Part shown: in pieces, positions 1 through 7,646 of the stretch
Layout: each line of letters begins with the position of its first letter
Position numbering within the stretch: position 1 is the stretch's first letter
NCBI GenBank assembly: GCA_013393415.1
Contig: JABXHI010000026.1
Span: 1 to 64,000, forward strand
Direction: 5' to 3'
Source: Micrococcaceae bacterium
GTDB taxonomy: Bacteria; Actinomycetota; Actinomycetes; Actinomycetales; Micrococcaceae
Length of the DNA stretch: 64,000 bases
The notes under the pieces: generated by a model
The model's database searches: none
What the model was told of the DNA's origin: nothing
What the model saw: only the letters and a program-made list of their open reading frames with translations
Made by a program: the position numbers and the translations under genes

Positions 1-10
1 AGCGTGTTCG

Positions 11-84
11 TAGGGTGCGCCGGACTGCAACCGGCAACCAAAGGATTATGAGTCCTCTGCTCTAACAAACTGAGCTAACACCCC
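11..84 (-). tRNA. tRNA with CAT anticodon (tRNA-Met elongator or Ile2)
   Basis: On the minus strand this folds into a full cloverleaf of 74 nt: a 7-bp acceptor stem with two wobble pairs, a GCTC/GAGC D stem, a 5-bp anticodon stem with loop CTCATAA (anticodon CAT), and a GCCGG/CCGGC T stem. No CCA is encoded. CAT is used by elongator Met, initiator Met and the TilS-modified Ile2 tRNA; the sequence alone does not settle which this is, and elongator Met is the default. The loops are odd: the D loop has TTTG where the GG pair normally sits, and the T loop reads TTGCAGT instead of TTCGAAT, so the usual G18-U55 and G19-C56 elbow contacts cannot form in the standard way. Confidence 0.85.
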
Positions 85-152
85 GCACCTCATAAAGTAC
101 CAAAGATCCATGCACATCCTTGGTCACCTTTCACAGGGCACGATCACATAGT

Positions 153-1370
153 CTAGCGTAGCTTGGCATCAGAAATCATCACTGCGACTTCATCCATCGT
201 GGCACCGCGATACATCTTCTCGATAATGTTCAGAATTTTTTCATGCGCGTGTGTCGAGGCGAAGGCATGTGATGCCTCCCCCATCGCTGCTCGAGCTTCT
301 GCATTCAAGCCAAGAATCGCATTGAGTTTTTCTGCCATATCTTCGGGGTTATTTGGCTCAAATAGGTAGCCGTTAACACCCTCGTTGACGAGGTGCGGTA
401 GCGCGAGAGCATTCGCTAAGACTACGGGCGTTGAGGCACTCATCGCTTCGAGAGAAGCCAGTGACTGCAACTCTGCGCTACAGGGTTGAGCAAAAACATC
501 GGCACGCAGATACGCCTCCCGTAGTTCCTCGTCGGATACGAGCCCTCGAAACGTCACTCGATCCTCGACGCCTAGTTCCTTGGCGAGATCATGCAGATAG
601 TCACGTTGTTCACCATCTCCAATGATCTCCGCGTGCACATTCAACGCGGCATCAGTGTGAGTTAGTGCGTTGAGTAGTACATCGACGTGTTTTTCAACCG
701 CGAGTCGCCCAACAAAGAGGACTGTGGGGTGCGGATGCGGAGAAATGTTTTCGTCTTCGCGCAGTTCGTACTTGGCGACATCGATGCCGTTCGACACCGG
801 TACCACGTAGTCCAACTGTCCCTTGAGGTTCATATTTTCTGCTGAAAGCGGTGTCGGTGTGGTGACAACGTTGGCTTTACGCATGAGCCGGCCCATGTCG
901 TACCAGGATTGTTTCGAGACGATGTTTTTAAAGAATTGCGGACCGGGGATAAACGGGTCCAAATTCTCGGGCATAAAGTGGTTGGTACAAATCAGTCGGA
1001 TGCGACGTTGTTCAGCTGCAGTGATCGCGGCGTCACCGATCATATAGTGACACTGGGCGTGAATGACGTCTGGCGAAATCTCGGAGATGAGCTCATGTAC
1101 AGCCCGGCTGGCGTGCCAGGGCATCACGAGGCGATAATACTCATGAGTCGGAGCCGCGTAGGACTTCAAACGATGAACGGTAGCCTCGTCGTAAAACTCA
1201 ACCATGCCTGGCCCCGAGATGTGGTTTGGGGCAACGACATGGACATCATAACCATGTTGGGTGAGTTCTGTCGCGAGTCGAAAACATGATTTTGCGGCGC
1301 CGTTGACGTGTGGCGGATACGTGTCAGCGGCGATCAGTACCCGAAAGGGCGTTCGTTGGTCGTGAGGCAC
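153..1370 (-). CDS. GT4-family glycosyltransferase (GT-B fold)
   Basis: A 405-residue cytosolic glycosyltransferase of family GT4. The N-terminal Rossmann half carries the glycine-containing donor-side loop near residues 20-30 (HVNGAAKSCF). The C-terminal half has a VLFVGRLAVEKHVD stretch and the GT4 EX7E element (AELQSLASLEAM) around residues 295-310, which binds the nucleotide-sugar phosphate. Actinobacterial relatives are mannosyl- or glucosyltransferases acting on phosphatidylinositol or polyprenyl and diacylglycerol lipids; the acceptor here cannot be read from sequence. The start is GTG, with AGGAG about 10 nt upstream. Its neighbour upstream on the same strand is a CDP-alcohol phosphatidyltransferase, so a role in membrane glycolipid synthesis is a reasonable inference. 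Confidence 0.85.
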   Translation of the reverse strand: MPHDQRTPFRVLIAADTYPPHVNGAAKSCFRLATELTQHGYDVHVVAPNHISGPGMVEFYDEATVHRLKSYAAPTHEYYRLVMPWHASRAVHELISEISPDVIHAQCHYMIGDAAITAAEQRRIRLICTNHFMPENLDPFIPGPQFFKNIVSKQSWYDMGRLMRKANVVTTPTPLSAENMNLKGQLDYVVPVSNGIDVAKYELREDENISPHPHPTVLFVGRLAVEKHVDVLLNALTHTDAALNVHAEIIGDGEQRDYLHDLAKELGVEDRVTFRGLVSDEELREAYLRADVFAQPCSAELQSLASLEAMSASTPVVLANALALPHLVNEGVNGYLFEPNNPEDMAEKLNAILGLNAEARAAMGEASHAFASTHAHEKILNIIEKMYRGATMDEVAVMISDAKLR

Positions 1371-1490
1371 TACAGCAAAACTCCTACAAGTAAATCTTTC
1401 GCACTGATCCTAAACCAGACCGACATCACAAACGACGATTCTTTCGTCGAGCGACGGCTGGTTATCAACTATTCATTCAGAAGACAGGCC

Positions 1491-2186
1491 TTAGTTAGTT
1501 GAAGCCGTTTCGAAAAATCTATCTCGATCAGATTTACTTTTCGGGTTGAGATGAGCCCTGCGCATTTTTCCTGCATTGCGGACGCCTTGGACAAGGTAAT
1601 CAAGTGTGGCGATAATGTGGCCGCCAGCACCAATGGCAAGAATGCCGGTACCGATTGAATACCACAAATGTTCGGAGACAAATGGGGCCTCAGCAAATAG
1701 CAAAAGCGGCACGCCCAACATCAACGCTGCGGTACGGGCCTTACCGAGCAATGTCACTTCCATTTGGGGGTTGCCAGCATAGATGATGGCCATCAATCCC
1801 GCCAGCACAAGGTCTGGCACCACGAGCGCAAATACAATCCATAATGGGGCAACACCAGATACAGCAACGGTAATGATGACAACCCAAAGCGACAGTCTAT
1901 CGGCCAGGGGATCTAACCATTTCCCTACTGTGGAAACTTGGTTGAGTAAGCGGGCCAGGAAACCATCAATCCAGTCGGTTGAGAACAACACGATGAGGGT
2001 AATGAGTGCGTTCCAGTATTCGTCTTGGAACATGAACCAGACAAAAACTGGCACCAACAGGAATCTGACGAAGGTAACCAAATTCGGGATTGTTAGCCAG
2101 TGGTTGATAACCGTGAGTTCATCATCGTCGTTGGACTCCGGATTCACCGGCCGGTTCATATAATCCTCAAAACGGAGTTCTTCCAT
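1491..2186 (-). CDS. CDP-alcohol phosphatidyltransferase (PgsA-like)
   Basis: A 231-residue integral membrane enzyme of the CDP-alcohol phosphotransferase family. It moves the phosphatidyl group from CDP-diacylglycerol to an alcohol such as glycerol-3-phosphate or a phosphoinositol. The family motif D-G-x2-A-R-x8-G-x3-D-x3-D is complete: D74, G75, A78, R79, G88, D92, D96. Several hydrophobic helices surround it (about 35-55, 58-72, 100-125, 150-165). The first 30 residues are acidic and probably cytosolic. The ATG at 2186 has no clear Shine-Dalgarno; the ATG at 2159 has GAGGA close upstream and is an alternative. It lies 18 nt after the holin-like gene and probably forms an operon with it. 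Confidence 0.85.
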   Translation of the reverse strand: MEELRFEDYMNRPVNPESNDDDELTVINHWLTIPNLVTFVRFLLVPVFVWFMFQDEYWNALITLIVLFSTDWIDGFLARLLNQVSTVGKWLDPLADRLSLWVVIITVAVSGVAPLWIVFALVVPDLVLAGLMAIIYAGNPQMEVTLLGKARTAALMLGVPLLLFAEAPFVSEHLWYSIGTGILAIGAGGHIIATLDYLVQGVRNAGKMRRAHLNPKSKSDRDRFFETASTN

Positions 2187-2204
2187 CTATCACAAGCTGG
2201 TAAT

Positions 2205-3092
2205 TTAGCGTCGACGTAGACGACGCAATAAAACTGCCGCCGTAGTCACAGATGCACCAAGGACAGTCAGCGGCTGCCAACGGTCTTTTACAAACCCGAC
2301 ACCTTCATGGACTCTTTCGCCAGCTCGGGCCGCCGAGTGGTGCGGAGCCAGTGGAGAAGTCGCTTGCTCAATGTTTTCTGCGGGTACATTACCAGTTGCG
2401 TGACGAGTAAAGGTATTGAACTGAGCACGGTAGTCGGTCTTTTCGTCGAATCCCGAACGAATGTCACCCAGGTGACGGCGACGCAGTTCCATGCGGTGAC
2501 GGATTTGCGCCTCGGTAGGTTCAGTTTGAGGCAAGGATTCTGCTGCGTCGCCACGTCGCTTCGCGAGCTTCTGCTCTTTCTTGGCGCGTTTAGCCTGCTC
2601 TTTACGGCGCTGCTGTTCGACCAGTTTTTGTTGACGACGTTCCTCTTCAAGTCGATCAAATTCTACTGGGTCGAAAGCATTACCTTTTAATACATAGCCG
2701 ATATCGTGTTTGACGCCCCGAACAATCTCCGGGGGCAACAAGGGGAAGCCAGAACGAATGACCATCGCGCCAACGCCGAGCAAAATGAGCATGAGAACGA
2801 ATGCACCTAAGGCCACCCACAGAGAGGTCTGCCAGAGGGGCGGCTCAGACATGAACGCTCCGATAAGTGCAACGACCAACGAGATGAACGTGATCGACCC
2901 GAAAACTAGGCCAACCACGGCGATACCGGCACCGGCGCCAGCGCGAATCCCTTTTGTTTTGAGCTGACCAGTAAGTAGCGACAGATTGTCGCTGAGCTGT
3001 TTCGGTACCAACCGGAAGATGGTCGTGAGGAGGTCAAGCAGCGAACTCATCCGAGTTTTGGTCGTCACCTGGGGCGAGCCGTTGGTGGTCAT
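2205..3092 (-). CDS. Holin-X/DUF1469-type membrane protein
   Basis: 295 residues. The N-terminal 125 residues match the Actinobacterial Holin-X/Phage_holin_3_6 type: an amphipathic start, then two adjacent membrane helices (about residues 55-82 and 90-115) joined by a short loop containing SEPPLWQTS. The middle (about 150-205) is a highly charged Lys/Arg/Glu coiled coil. The C-terminus has a third hydrophobic stretch followed by an RRLRRR tail. This domain family is chromosomal in most actinobacteria, and the holin name reflects topology rather than a demonstrated lysis role. A Shine-Dalgarno (GAAGGT) precedes the ATG. No phage genes are nearby. Function is unknown. Confidence 0.75.
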   Translation of the reverse strand: MTTNGSPQVTTKTRMSSLLDLLTTIFRLVPKQLSDNLSLLTGQLKTKGIRAGAGAGIAVVGLVFGSITFISLVVALIGAFMSEPPLWQTSLWVALGAFVLMLILLGVGAMVIRSGFPLLPPEIVRGVKHDIGYVLKGNAFDPVEFDRLEEERRQQKLVEQQRRKEQAKRAKKEQKLAKRRGDAAESLPQTEPTEAQIRHRMELRRRHLGDIRSGFDEKTDYRAQFNTFTRHATGNVPAENIEQATSPLAPHHSAARAGERVHEGVGFVKDRWQPLTVLGASVTTAAVLLRRLRRR

Positions 3093-3270
3093 TAGTCACT
3101 ACCTTCATACGTGTCATGCGGTCGAATCTATGATGCTATCTCTGACCAGTATAAACCGGACGATAACGATCTCTAGAAGTGCTCTACTTTATTAGCCTGA
3201 TACCTCTAGTTTGTCAGTGCAACCTTTGAAGTTCTAGGTATCGATTGGGCAATGGCCAAAATCCTCCGAA

Positions 3271-3567
3271 CTAGAAATCCGAAGCCTGCAGGACGCGCAG
3301 TTTCGAAGACAGCAGTTCCACTTCTGGCCTTCTCGCTACCAGTTCCTCCACACTGTTGAGCATCTCTTCTATGTGGGAACGCTCCCCGCTGATCATCGAG
3401 ACGCCTATCTGAGCACGCCGATGCAGCTGGGCGTCGCCTACTTCGGCGACAGATATCTGAAAGTGTTTCCGGATTTCAGCCACTATCGGTCGAACCACTG
3501 ACCGCTTGGTTTTGAGCGAATGTACGTCGCCGAGCAAAATATCGAATTCATTCCAACCTATCCACAT
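3271..3567 (-). CDS. DUF503 family protein (YlxP-like)
   Basis: A 98-residue protein of the DUF503 family, a small alpha/beta ferredoxin-like fold. Typical family elements are the LLGDVHSLKTKRSVVRPI segment near the N-terminus (charged Lys-Thr-Lys-Arg), then FQISVAEVGDAQLHRRAQIGV, and a C-terminal helix. In Firmicutes the homologue ylxP lies in the nusA-infB-rbfA operon, which hints at an RNA or ribosome link, but the function is not established. I place the start at 3567, because the longer open frame adds 28 residues unrelated to the family and because GGGGAGG lies about 9 nt before this ATG. It is monocistronic here. Confidence 0.85.
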   Translation of the reverse strand: MWIGWNEFDILLGDVHSLKTKRSVVRPIVAEIRKHFQISVAEVGDAQLHRRAQIGVSMISGERSHIEEMLNSVEELVARRPEVELLSSKLRVLQASDF

Positions 3568-3930
3568 GGTTATAGCCTCCCCCACGAGCGCTCGACTCAG
3601 CAAGCACAGTACCCGGTTTGCTCGAGCAATTGAAGGGCTATGTTTGAACAAAAACCCTCCTCGACACGCTTTCGTACCTTAGAGTTTCGTTAGAGTTCCA
3701 TGACCACCGCCGCAATGAAAAGGGCCCCATATTCGAGGCCGCCTATAAGGCGTTGACCGAGAGTCTTGATGCGAATTTGCGATACCCAGCAACTTCCATC
3801 ACAGGATGATTTATACAGTGACGATATGCGATTACTCGGGCAGGACATGATAGCTCCATTCCCTTATCAGCGTCGCTACTCGACTGCTATTGCAACGATG
3901 GGCTACGAGAATGTCGCGGAATCGGGCAAG
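3568..3930. other. Intergenic stretch, no gene seen
   Basis: Between the DUF503 gene and the tRNA-Asn terminator I find no credible coding sequence. An open plus-strand frame here runs on through the tRNA-Asn gene and has no family character. The promoter of the DUF503 gene must lie at the left end of this stretch, but I cannot define boxes with confidence. Confidence 0.5.
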
Positions 3931-3957
3931 AAAAAGCCCCGTCCAAATGGACGGGGC
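3931..3957 (-). terminator. Rho-independent terminator of tRNA-Asn
   Basis: A perfect 9-bp GC-rich stem, GCCCCGTCC/GGACGGGGC with an AAAT loop (3936-3957), is followed on the minus strand by TTTTT. It begins about 8 nt beyond the 3' end of tRNA-Asn. Confidence 0.9.
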
Positions 3958-3964
3958 ATATTCG

Positions 3965-4036
3965 CTCCCCCAACTGGATTCGAACCAGTAACCCCTCGAT
4001 TAACAGTCGAGTGCTCTGCCGTTGAGCTATGGGGGA
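3965..4036 (-). tRNA. tRNA-Asn (GTT)
   Basis: A standard 72-nt cloverleaf on the minus strand: perfect 7-bp acceptor stem (TCCCCCA/TGGGGGA), anticodon loop CTGTTAA (anticodon GTT), T loop TTCGAAT, discriminator G, no encoded CCA. It is transcribed toward the terminator at 3931-3957. This tRNA is a substrate of either AsnRS or the GatCAB transamidation route, which matters because the GatA encoded in this window lacks its catalytic residues. Confidence 0.95.
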
Positions 4037-4239
4037 AGGCAACAAATGAATACTATATCAGAGCATTCTCGAGGATGTCTAATCGAGGCAAATCTTGATT
4101 CTGGGCTTCCTTGCAAAGTTGCCCTGGTGCAAATTTTTGAGGCGGGCAAGTAGACTCGATCACCAGTTGGACCTCTCGAGGACCATCTTGGAAAACCAAA
4201 TACAACGAAAGAACCGAAAGAACGAAGGAGCTAAACCAA

Positions 4240-4644
4240 GTGTTTAAGAAAACCGATTCTAACCGTTCCAAGCTGTACGCCGGTTTCGCAGGAGTCGCTG
4301 CGCTAGCCCTCTTCACCGCTTGCGGTGGAGATGAACCAACTGAAGAAGAATCACCTACGGACACGGGAGTCGAACAAGAAGACCCCGCGCAGCAAGATCC
4401 TATGGGTGAATCACCAGCAGAAGAAGACCCTATGGGTGAATCGCCAGCCGAAGAAGATCCAATGGGCGAATCACCAGCTGAAGGTGACTCCCCTGCAGAG
4501 GATCCAATGGGTGAATCACCTGCAGAAGATCCGATGGGCGGAGAAACTGGCGGAGAAGAGGGCGCCCAAATTGAAGGCGCTGGCGAAGATAACGCCACTT
4601 CCCTCGCCGGGCTAGCCGGAAATGCAGTTTCCTGGGCTATCTAA
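4240..4644 (+). CDS. Repeat-rich acidic lipoprotein
   Basis: A 134-residue exported lipoprotein. The signal peptide ends in a lipobox (ALFTAC, Cys at about residue 29), so it should be lipid-anchored on the outer face of the membrane. The mature part is almost entirely Asp/Glu/Ser/Pro, built from five copies of DPMGESPAE or close variants (about residues 53-101), and ends in a short hydrophobic GNAVSWAI tail. The first 30 residues and about 60 nt of upstream DNA are clearly similar to the lipoprotein gene at 6871 across dnaG, but the PepSY-like domain of that paralogue is absent here. The start is GTG at 4240 with AAGGAG 9 nt upstream. Function is unknown; it could be a degraded or repurposed copy. 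Confidence 0.75.
   Translation: MFKKTDSNRSKLYAGFAGVAALALFTACGGDEPTEEESPTDTGVEQEDPAQQDPMGESPAEEDPMGESPAEEDPMGESPAEGDSPAEDPMGESPAEDPMGGETGGEEGAQIEGAGEDNATSLAGLAGNAVSWAI
4396..4542 (+). repeat. 30-nt coding tandem repeats (DPMGESPAE units)
   Basis: Three consecutive 30-nt units start at 4396, 4426 and 4456 (GAYCCWATGGGYGAATCRCC type). After a 15-nt DSPAE insert come a fourth unit at 4501 and a partial fifth at 4528. Synonymous differences between units show they are not newly amplified. Confidence 0.85.
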
Positions 4645-4758
4645 CTCCGAGACGATACCGTCTGTCTTACTGAGTTAGTGACTCCAATTTCACAACCTTG
4701 AGGTCCAGCCAGAACAAGTTTTGGCTTTAATACCACGGCGTTTCCTGCCCCGAACTTA

Positions 4759-6624
4759 CTAGTCGATAGGGCGTAGGAAACGCCGTTGGTATTCCAACTC
4801 AACTAAGCGTTGCTGGATAGCCTGGAATCCGTCTGGATCTTTCTGTGAATCCCAACGCTGCAGCTTGCCGATCAAATCTGCTTTCTGCTCAGTAATCTGC
4901 ATTTCTAACAAGCGATTCATAATGTCACGGCTATACCGCATAACATCTTCTTCCGTGGATGCAGGCAACGGAGCAACCGCCAACTCTGTCACGAATGAAT
5001 AGAGGGGCTGTGGAACTTCAGCAGTAACATGCTGAACCCAATTTGAAGTGTCTTGAGCGTTGCGTGCCGCAGCCAAAATTGCCGTTTGGATCGCACTATA
5101 TACGGGTACTTTGAACTGAGACGTGAACAATGCCTTCCATTGCTCCTGTGACAAGGATTCAGGTCGTTGAAGAATGACCTCAAGGGCTTCCTTTTCCATC
5201 CGCGCCACCGGATCACGCAAATCAGGCCTGAAGTTTTGTTCGGGAACCACATCAGTACCTTGCGAAGTCTGCTGACGATCGTCATAGCGCCTTGTTTCCG
5301 AAGCCTTCGGTGCACGTTGGACTGCCCGGTGGACCGAATCAACATCCATACCAAGCCATCCTGCGAGTTCTCGGATGTATCCGTCACGCATCAGGGGATC
5401 TCGAATTTCGTTGACGATAGGTGCCGCATAGTGCAGCGCACCCGTTCGTCCCTCCACCGAATCCAAGTTGTAGTCTTTGAGCCGAGTTTTGATCGCAAAC
5501 TCAAAGAGGGGTTCACGAGCTTCGATTAATTGCCGTACCGCATCATCGCCATAGTGCTGACGCAAATCATTTGGGTCTTGCCCTTGCGGCGCCACAGCCA
5601 CGAATGTCTTCGCCACAATTTGATTGTCGAACTCAAAGGCCCGCATCGCGGCTTTTTGCCCGGCCTCATCTCCATCAAAGGTAAAGATGATTTCGCCTCC
5701 GGACCCATCATCCGTTATCAGTCTCCGTGCGATACGAACGTGTCCTTCACCGAAGGCTGTGCCACAGGTAGCAACAGCCGTGGTGATGCCAGCAAGATGA
5801 GCCGCCATTACGTCTGTGTAGCCTTCGACAACGACAAGTTGACGCTTTCGTGCCACGTCATTTTTCGCAAGGTTCAATCCGTAGAGTACCTGCGATTTCT
5901 TATAAAGGCTCGTCTCGGGCGTATTGAGATATTTGGGGCCATTGTCATCATCAGCTAATTGTCTAGCACCGTAGCCAATGGTGTTACCTGTCATATCTTT
6001 GATGGGCCACATCAATCGATTTCGAAATCTGTCGTACAGCCCTCGTCGGCCCTCCGAAAAAAGCCCTGTCTCAGTGAGTTCCTCCAGTGAAAACCCGCGC
6101 TGCTGCAAATGTGATAGTAAGTTGCCCCATCCTTCGGGGGCGTAGCCAACACCGAAATGTTCTGCATCATCTTTAGTGAACCCTTTATTGGCCAGAAATT
6201 TTCGAGCTTCAGCCCCCGCAGGTGAATTGAGTCCATGCTGGTAGAACTCATCCGCAATCTGGTGAGCCTGAAGCATACGCTGACGAGTAGCCATCGTAGG
6301 ACGCTCTGGGGTGTCCCCCTCTTCATATTCCAAGCTGACGTTCGTGCGCGCGGCAAGAATTTCTACGGTCTCGGTGAAGGACGTGTGTTGAATTTCCATC
6401 AGAAACTTTATGGCATCGCCCGATTCTTGACAGCCAAAGCAGTGATAGAACCCCTTTGCAGGAGTCACATGAAAGGATGGTGTGCGTTCGTCGTGAAATG
6501 GGCACAATCCTTTATACGAACCAATACCAGCTGTACGAAGCGAAACATGTTCTTCAACTACAGTTTTGAGGTCTATTACTTCAAGTACCTTGTCGATGGA
6601 TTGCCGAGTGATGCGTCCTGCCAT
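4759..6624 (-). CDS. dnaG: DNA primase DnaG
   Basis: A 621-residue replicative primase that makes RNA primers for DNA synthesis at the fork with DnaB helicase. It has an N-terminal CHC2 zinc finger (C41, H44, C62, C65 within CPFHDERTPSF...YHCFGC) and a TOPRIM catalytic domain around residues 250-340, with VVEGYTDVMA (metal-binding Glu) and FTFDGDEAGQKA (Asp-x-Asp). The C-terminal 200 residues form the DnaB-interacting region. The start at 6624 (MAGRI) fits the family better than an upstream ATG at 6651. A -10-like TAGACT ends 7 nt before it and there is no Shine-Dalgarno, suggesting a leaderless or near-leaderless transcript. It is flanked on both sides by the paralogous lipoprotein genes. 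Confidence 0.97.
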   Translation of the reverse strand: MAGRITRQSIDKVLEVIDLKTVVEEHVSLRTAGIGSYKGLCPFHDERTPSFHVTPAKGFYHCFGCQESGDAIKFLMEIQHTSFTETVEILAARTNVSLEYEEGDTPERPTMATRQRMLQAHQIADEFYQHGLNSPAGAEARKFLANKGFTKDDAEHFGVGYAPEGWGNLLSHLQQRGFSLEELTETGLFSEGRRGLYDRFRNRLMWPIKDMTGNTIGYGARQLADDDNGPKYLNTPETSLYKKSQVLYGLNLAKNDVARKRQLVVVEGYTDVMAAHLAGITTAVATCGTAFGEGHVRIARRLITDDGSGGEIIFTFDGDEAGQKAAMRAFEFDNQIVAKTFVAVAPQGQDPNDLRQHYGDDAVRQLIEAREPLFEFAIKTRLKDYNLDSVEGRTGALHYAAPIVNEIRDPLMRDGYIRELAGWLGMDVDSVHRAVQRAPKASETRRYDDRQQTSQGTDVVPEQNFRPDLRDPVARMEKEALEVILQRPESLSQEQWKALFTSQFKVPVYSAIQTAILAAARNAQDTSNWVQHVTAEVPQPLYSFVTELAVAPLPASTEEDVMRYSRDIMNRLLEMQITEQKADLIGKLQRWDSQKDPDGFQAIQQRLVELEYQRRFLRPID

Positions 6625-6631
6625 GTGCTTC

Positions 6632-6637
6632 AGTCTA
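6632..6637 (-). promoter_or_regulatory. Putative -10 box of dnaG (leaderless type)
   Basis: On the minus strand TAGACT is followed by 7 nt and then the ATG at 6624. No Shine-Dalgarno lies between. Transcription would start at or next to the start codon. Confidence 0.45.
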
Positions 6638-6765
6638 AGTCGAATCTGCATTTGCGCGCAGCCAAATCATGAACACTGTGGATAACGACGGGAGTCCGTA
6701 GCAGGACTGTGTGTCCACGAGTGGGCTTCTGAATTCGTGAAACGTAACCCGGCAGGCGCCACCTA

Positions 6766-6794
6766 CTGACGCTCTGCAATCCGATCGCTATACT
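6766..6794 (+). promoter_or_regulatory. Putative sigma-70-type promoter of the PepSY lipoprotein gene
   Basis: CTGACG (6766-6771) and TATACT (6789-6794) are separated by 17 bp, giving a leader of about 70 nt before the ATG at 6871. The part of the leader from about 6808 resembles the leader of the 4240 lipoprotein gene. Confidence 0.55.
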
Positions 6795-6870
6795 GGGATG
6801 AGGTTGGATCCGTTGAGGACCTTCTTCGATAAACACAAAATCAATGAAAATACCGAAGGATACTATTCTT

Positions 6871-7488
6871 ATGTTGAAGAAAACTAAAATGAACCAATCC
6901 AAACTTTTCGCAGGCCTTACCGGGGTCGCGGCGTTGGCTTTAGTGACTGCTTGCTCTGCTGAAGAGCCTGCACCGGACGAACAGCCGGCAGACCAGCAGA
7001 CTGAACAGCAAGAAGCCACCACTCCTGCAGATAGTCCAGACACCGCAACTACCGAGCCAACTGAGACCACCGAAGACACCGGCAATGACGCGACTGAGAG
7101 TCCAGCATCCGGCGGGGACGAGGTCTATTCAATCATCGAGGCAGTCGAATCCGAATACAGCGGTGGTTTCATCGTGGATATTGATCGCGACGATGAAGGT
7201 TCGATGTACGAGGTTGATGTCGTTGCCGATAATGAGGTCTACCAGTTAGATGTTTCAGCAGATGGCACCATCAATGTTGATGAAACTGATACTGATGAGG
7301 ACGATATCCGTGAAGCCGAGCAAGCATCAGTTCCTGTGACTGAAGCTCTGGATGAAGCATTCAACCAGCATCCAGACAGTACTTTCGATCAAATCCAACT
7401 GGACGAAGATGATGGTTCGATCCACTGGGAGATTGATCTTGATGATGCCAACGGCAGTGAAGTCGAGCTGAACGTACCTGCTGCATAA
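6871..7488 (+). CDS. PepSY-like domain lipoprotein
   Basis: A 205-residue predicted lipoprotein. The lipobox LVTAC places the acylated Cys near residue 29. It is followed by a low-complexity Pro/Thr/Glu/Asp linker to about residue 85, then two PepSY-like units: YSIIEAVESEYSGGFIVDID..., and a second beginning PVTEALDEAFNQHPDSTFDQI. PepSY domains are small alpha/beta modules on secreted proteins, often proposed to inhibit or bind proteases, and usually of unproven function. I chose the ATG at 6871 because it has GAAGGA 10 nt upstream and because its N-terminus aligns with the paralogue at 4240 (both start M-x-K-K-T). The alternative ATG at 6844 lacks this support. A strong terminator hairpin follows. 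Confidence 0.85.
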   Translation: MLKKTKMNQSKLFAGLTGVAALALVTACSAEEPAPDEQPADQQTEQQEATTPADSPDTATTEPTETTEDTGNDATESPASGGDEVYSIIEAVESEYSGGFIVDIDRDDEGSMYEVDVVADNEVYQLDVSADGTINVDETDTDEDDIREAEQASVPVTEALDEAFNQHPDSTFDQIQLDEDDGSIHWEIDLDDANGSEVELNVPAA

Positions 7489-7528
7489 GCCATAGGTAGA
7501 AGCGGACAACATCCTACTGCTACTCCGC

Positions 7529-7577
7529 ACGGCGCCTCCTGCTGGTTCTTGTTGTGCCAGCAGGAGGCGCCGTTTGC
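7529..7577 (+). terminator. Terminator hairpin after the PepSY lipoprotein gene
   Basis: A perfect 17-bp inverted repeat (7529-7545 with 7557-7573) with an 11-nt loop begins 40 nt after the stop codon. The following T tract is short (TTGCGTT), so termination is likely but not textbook. Confidence 0.75.
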
Positions 7578-7634
7578 GTTGACCACTCTCGCGTCCCGTT
7601 CCTTCGATACTGGATGGTTCAAGAGATCTTGTCT

Positions 7635-7640
7635 TACAGT
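7635..7640 (+). promoter_or_regulatory. Putative -10 box, leaderless start of the first sirtuin
   Basis: TACAGT is followed by exactly 6 nt and then the ATG at 7647, with no Shine-Dalgarno. The same geometry recurs at several other genes in this window. Confidence 0.5.
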
Positions 7641-7646
7641 AGTGGC

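Noticed and set aside
909-1289. Plus-strand open frames opposite the glycosyltransferase gene.
   Set aside because: They are shadow frames with no ribosome sites or family similarity.
2205-3092. Holin annotation as evidence of a prophage.
   Set aside because: No other phage gene is present, and this domain is chromosomal in most actinobacteria.
3766-4098. Plus-strand open frame of 110 codons.
   Set aside because: It runs through the tRNA-Asn gene and its terminator and shows no family character.
4053-4598. Minus-strand open frame encoding a Ser/Pro/Gly repeat protein opposite the 4240 lipoprotein.
   Set aside because: It is the antisense reading of the repeat-coding lipoprotein, has no ribosome site or signal peptide, and runs past the lipoprotein promoter.
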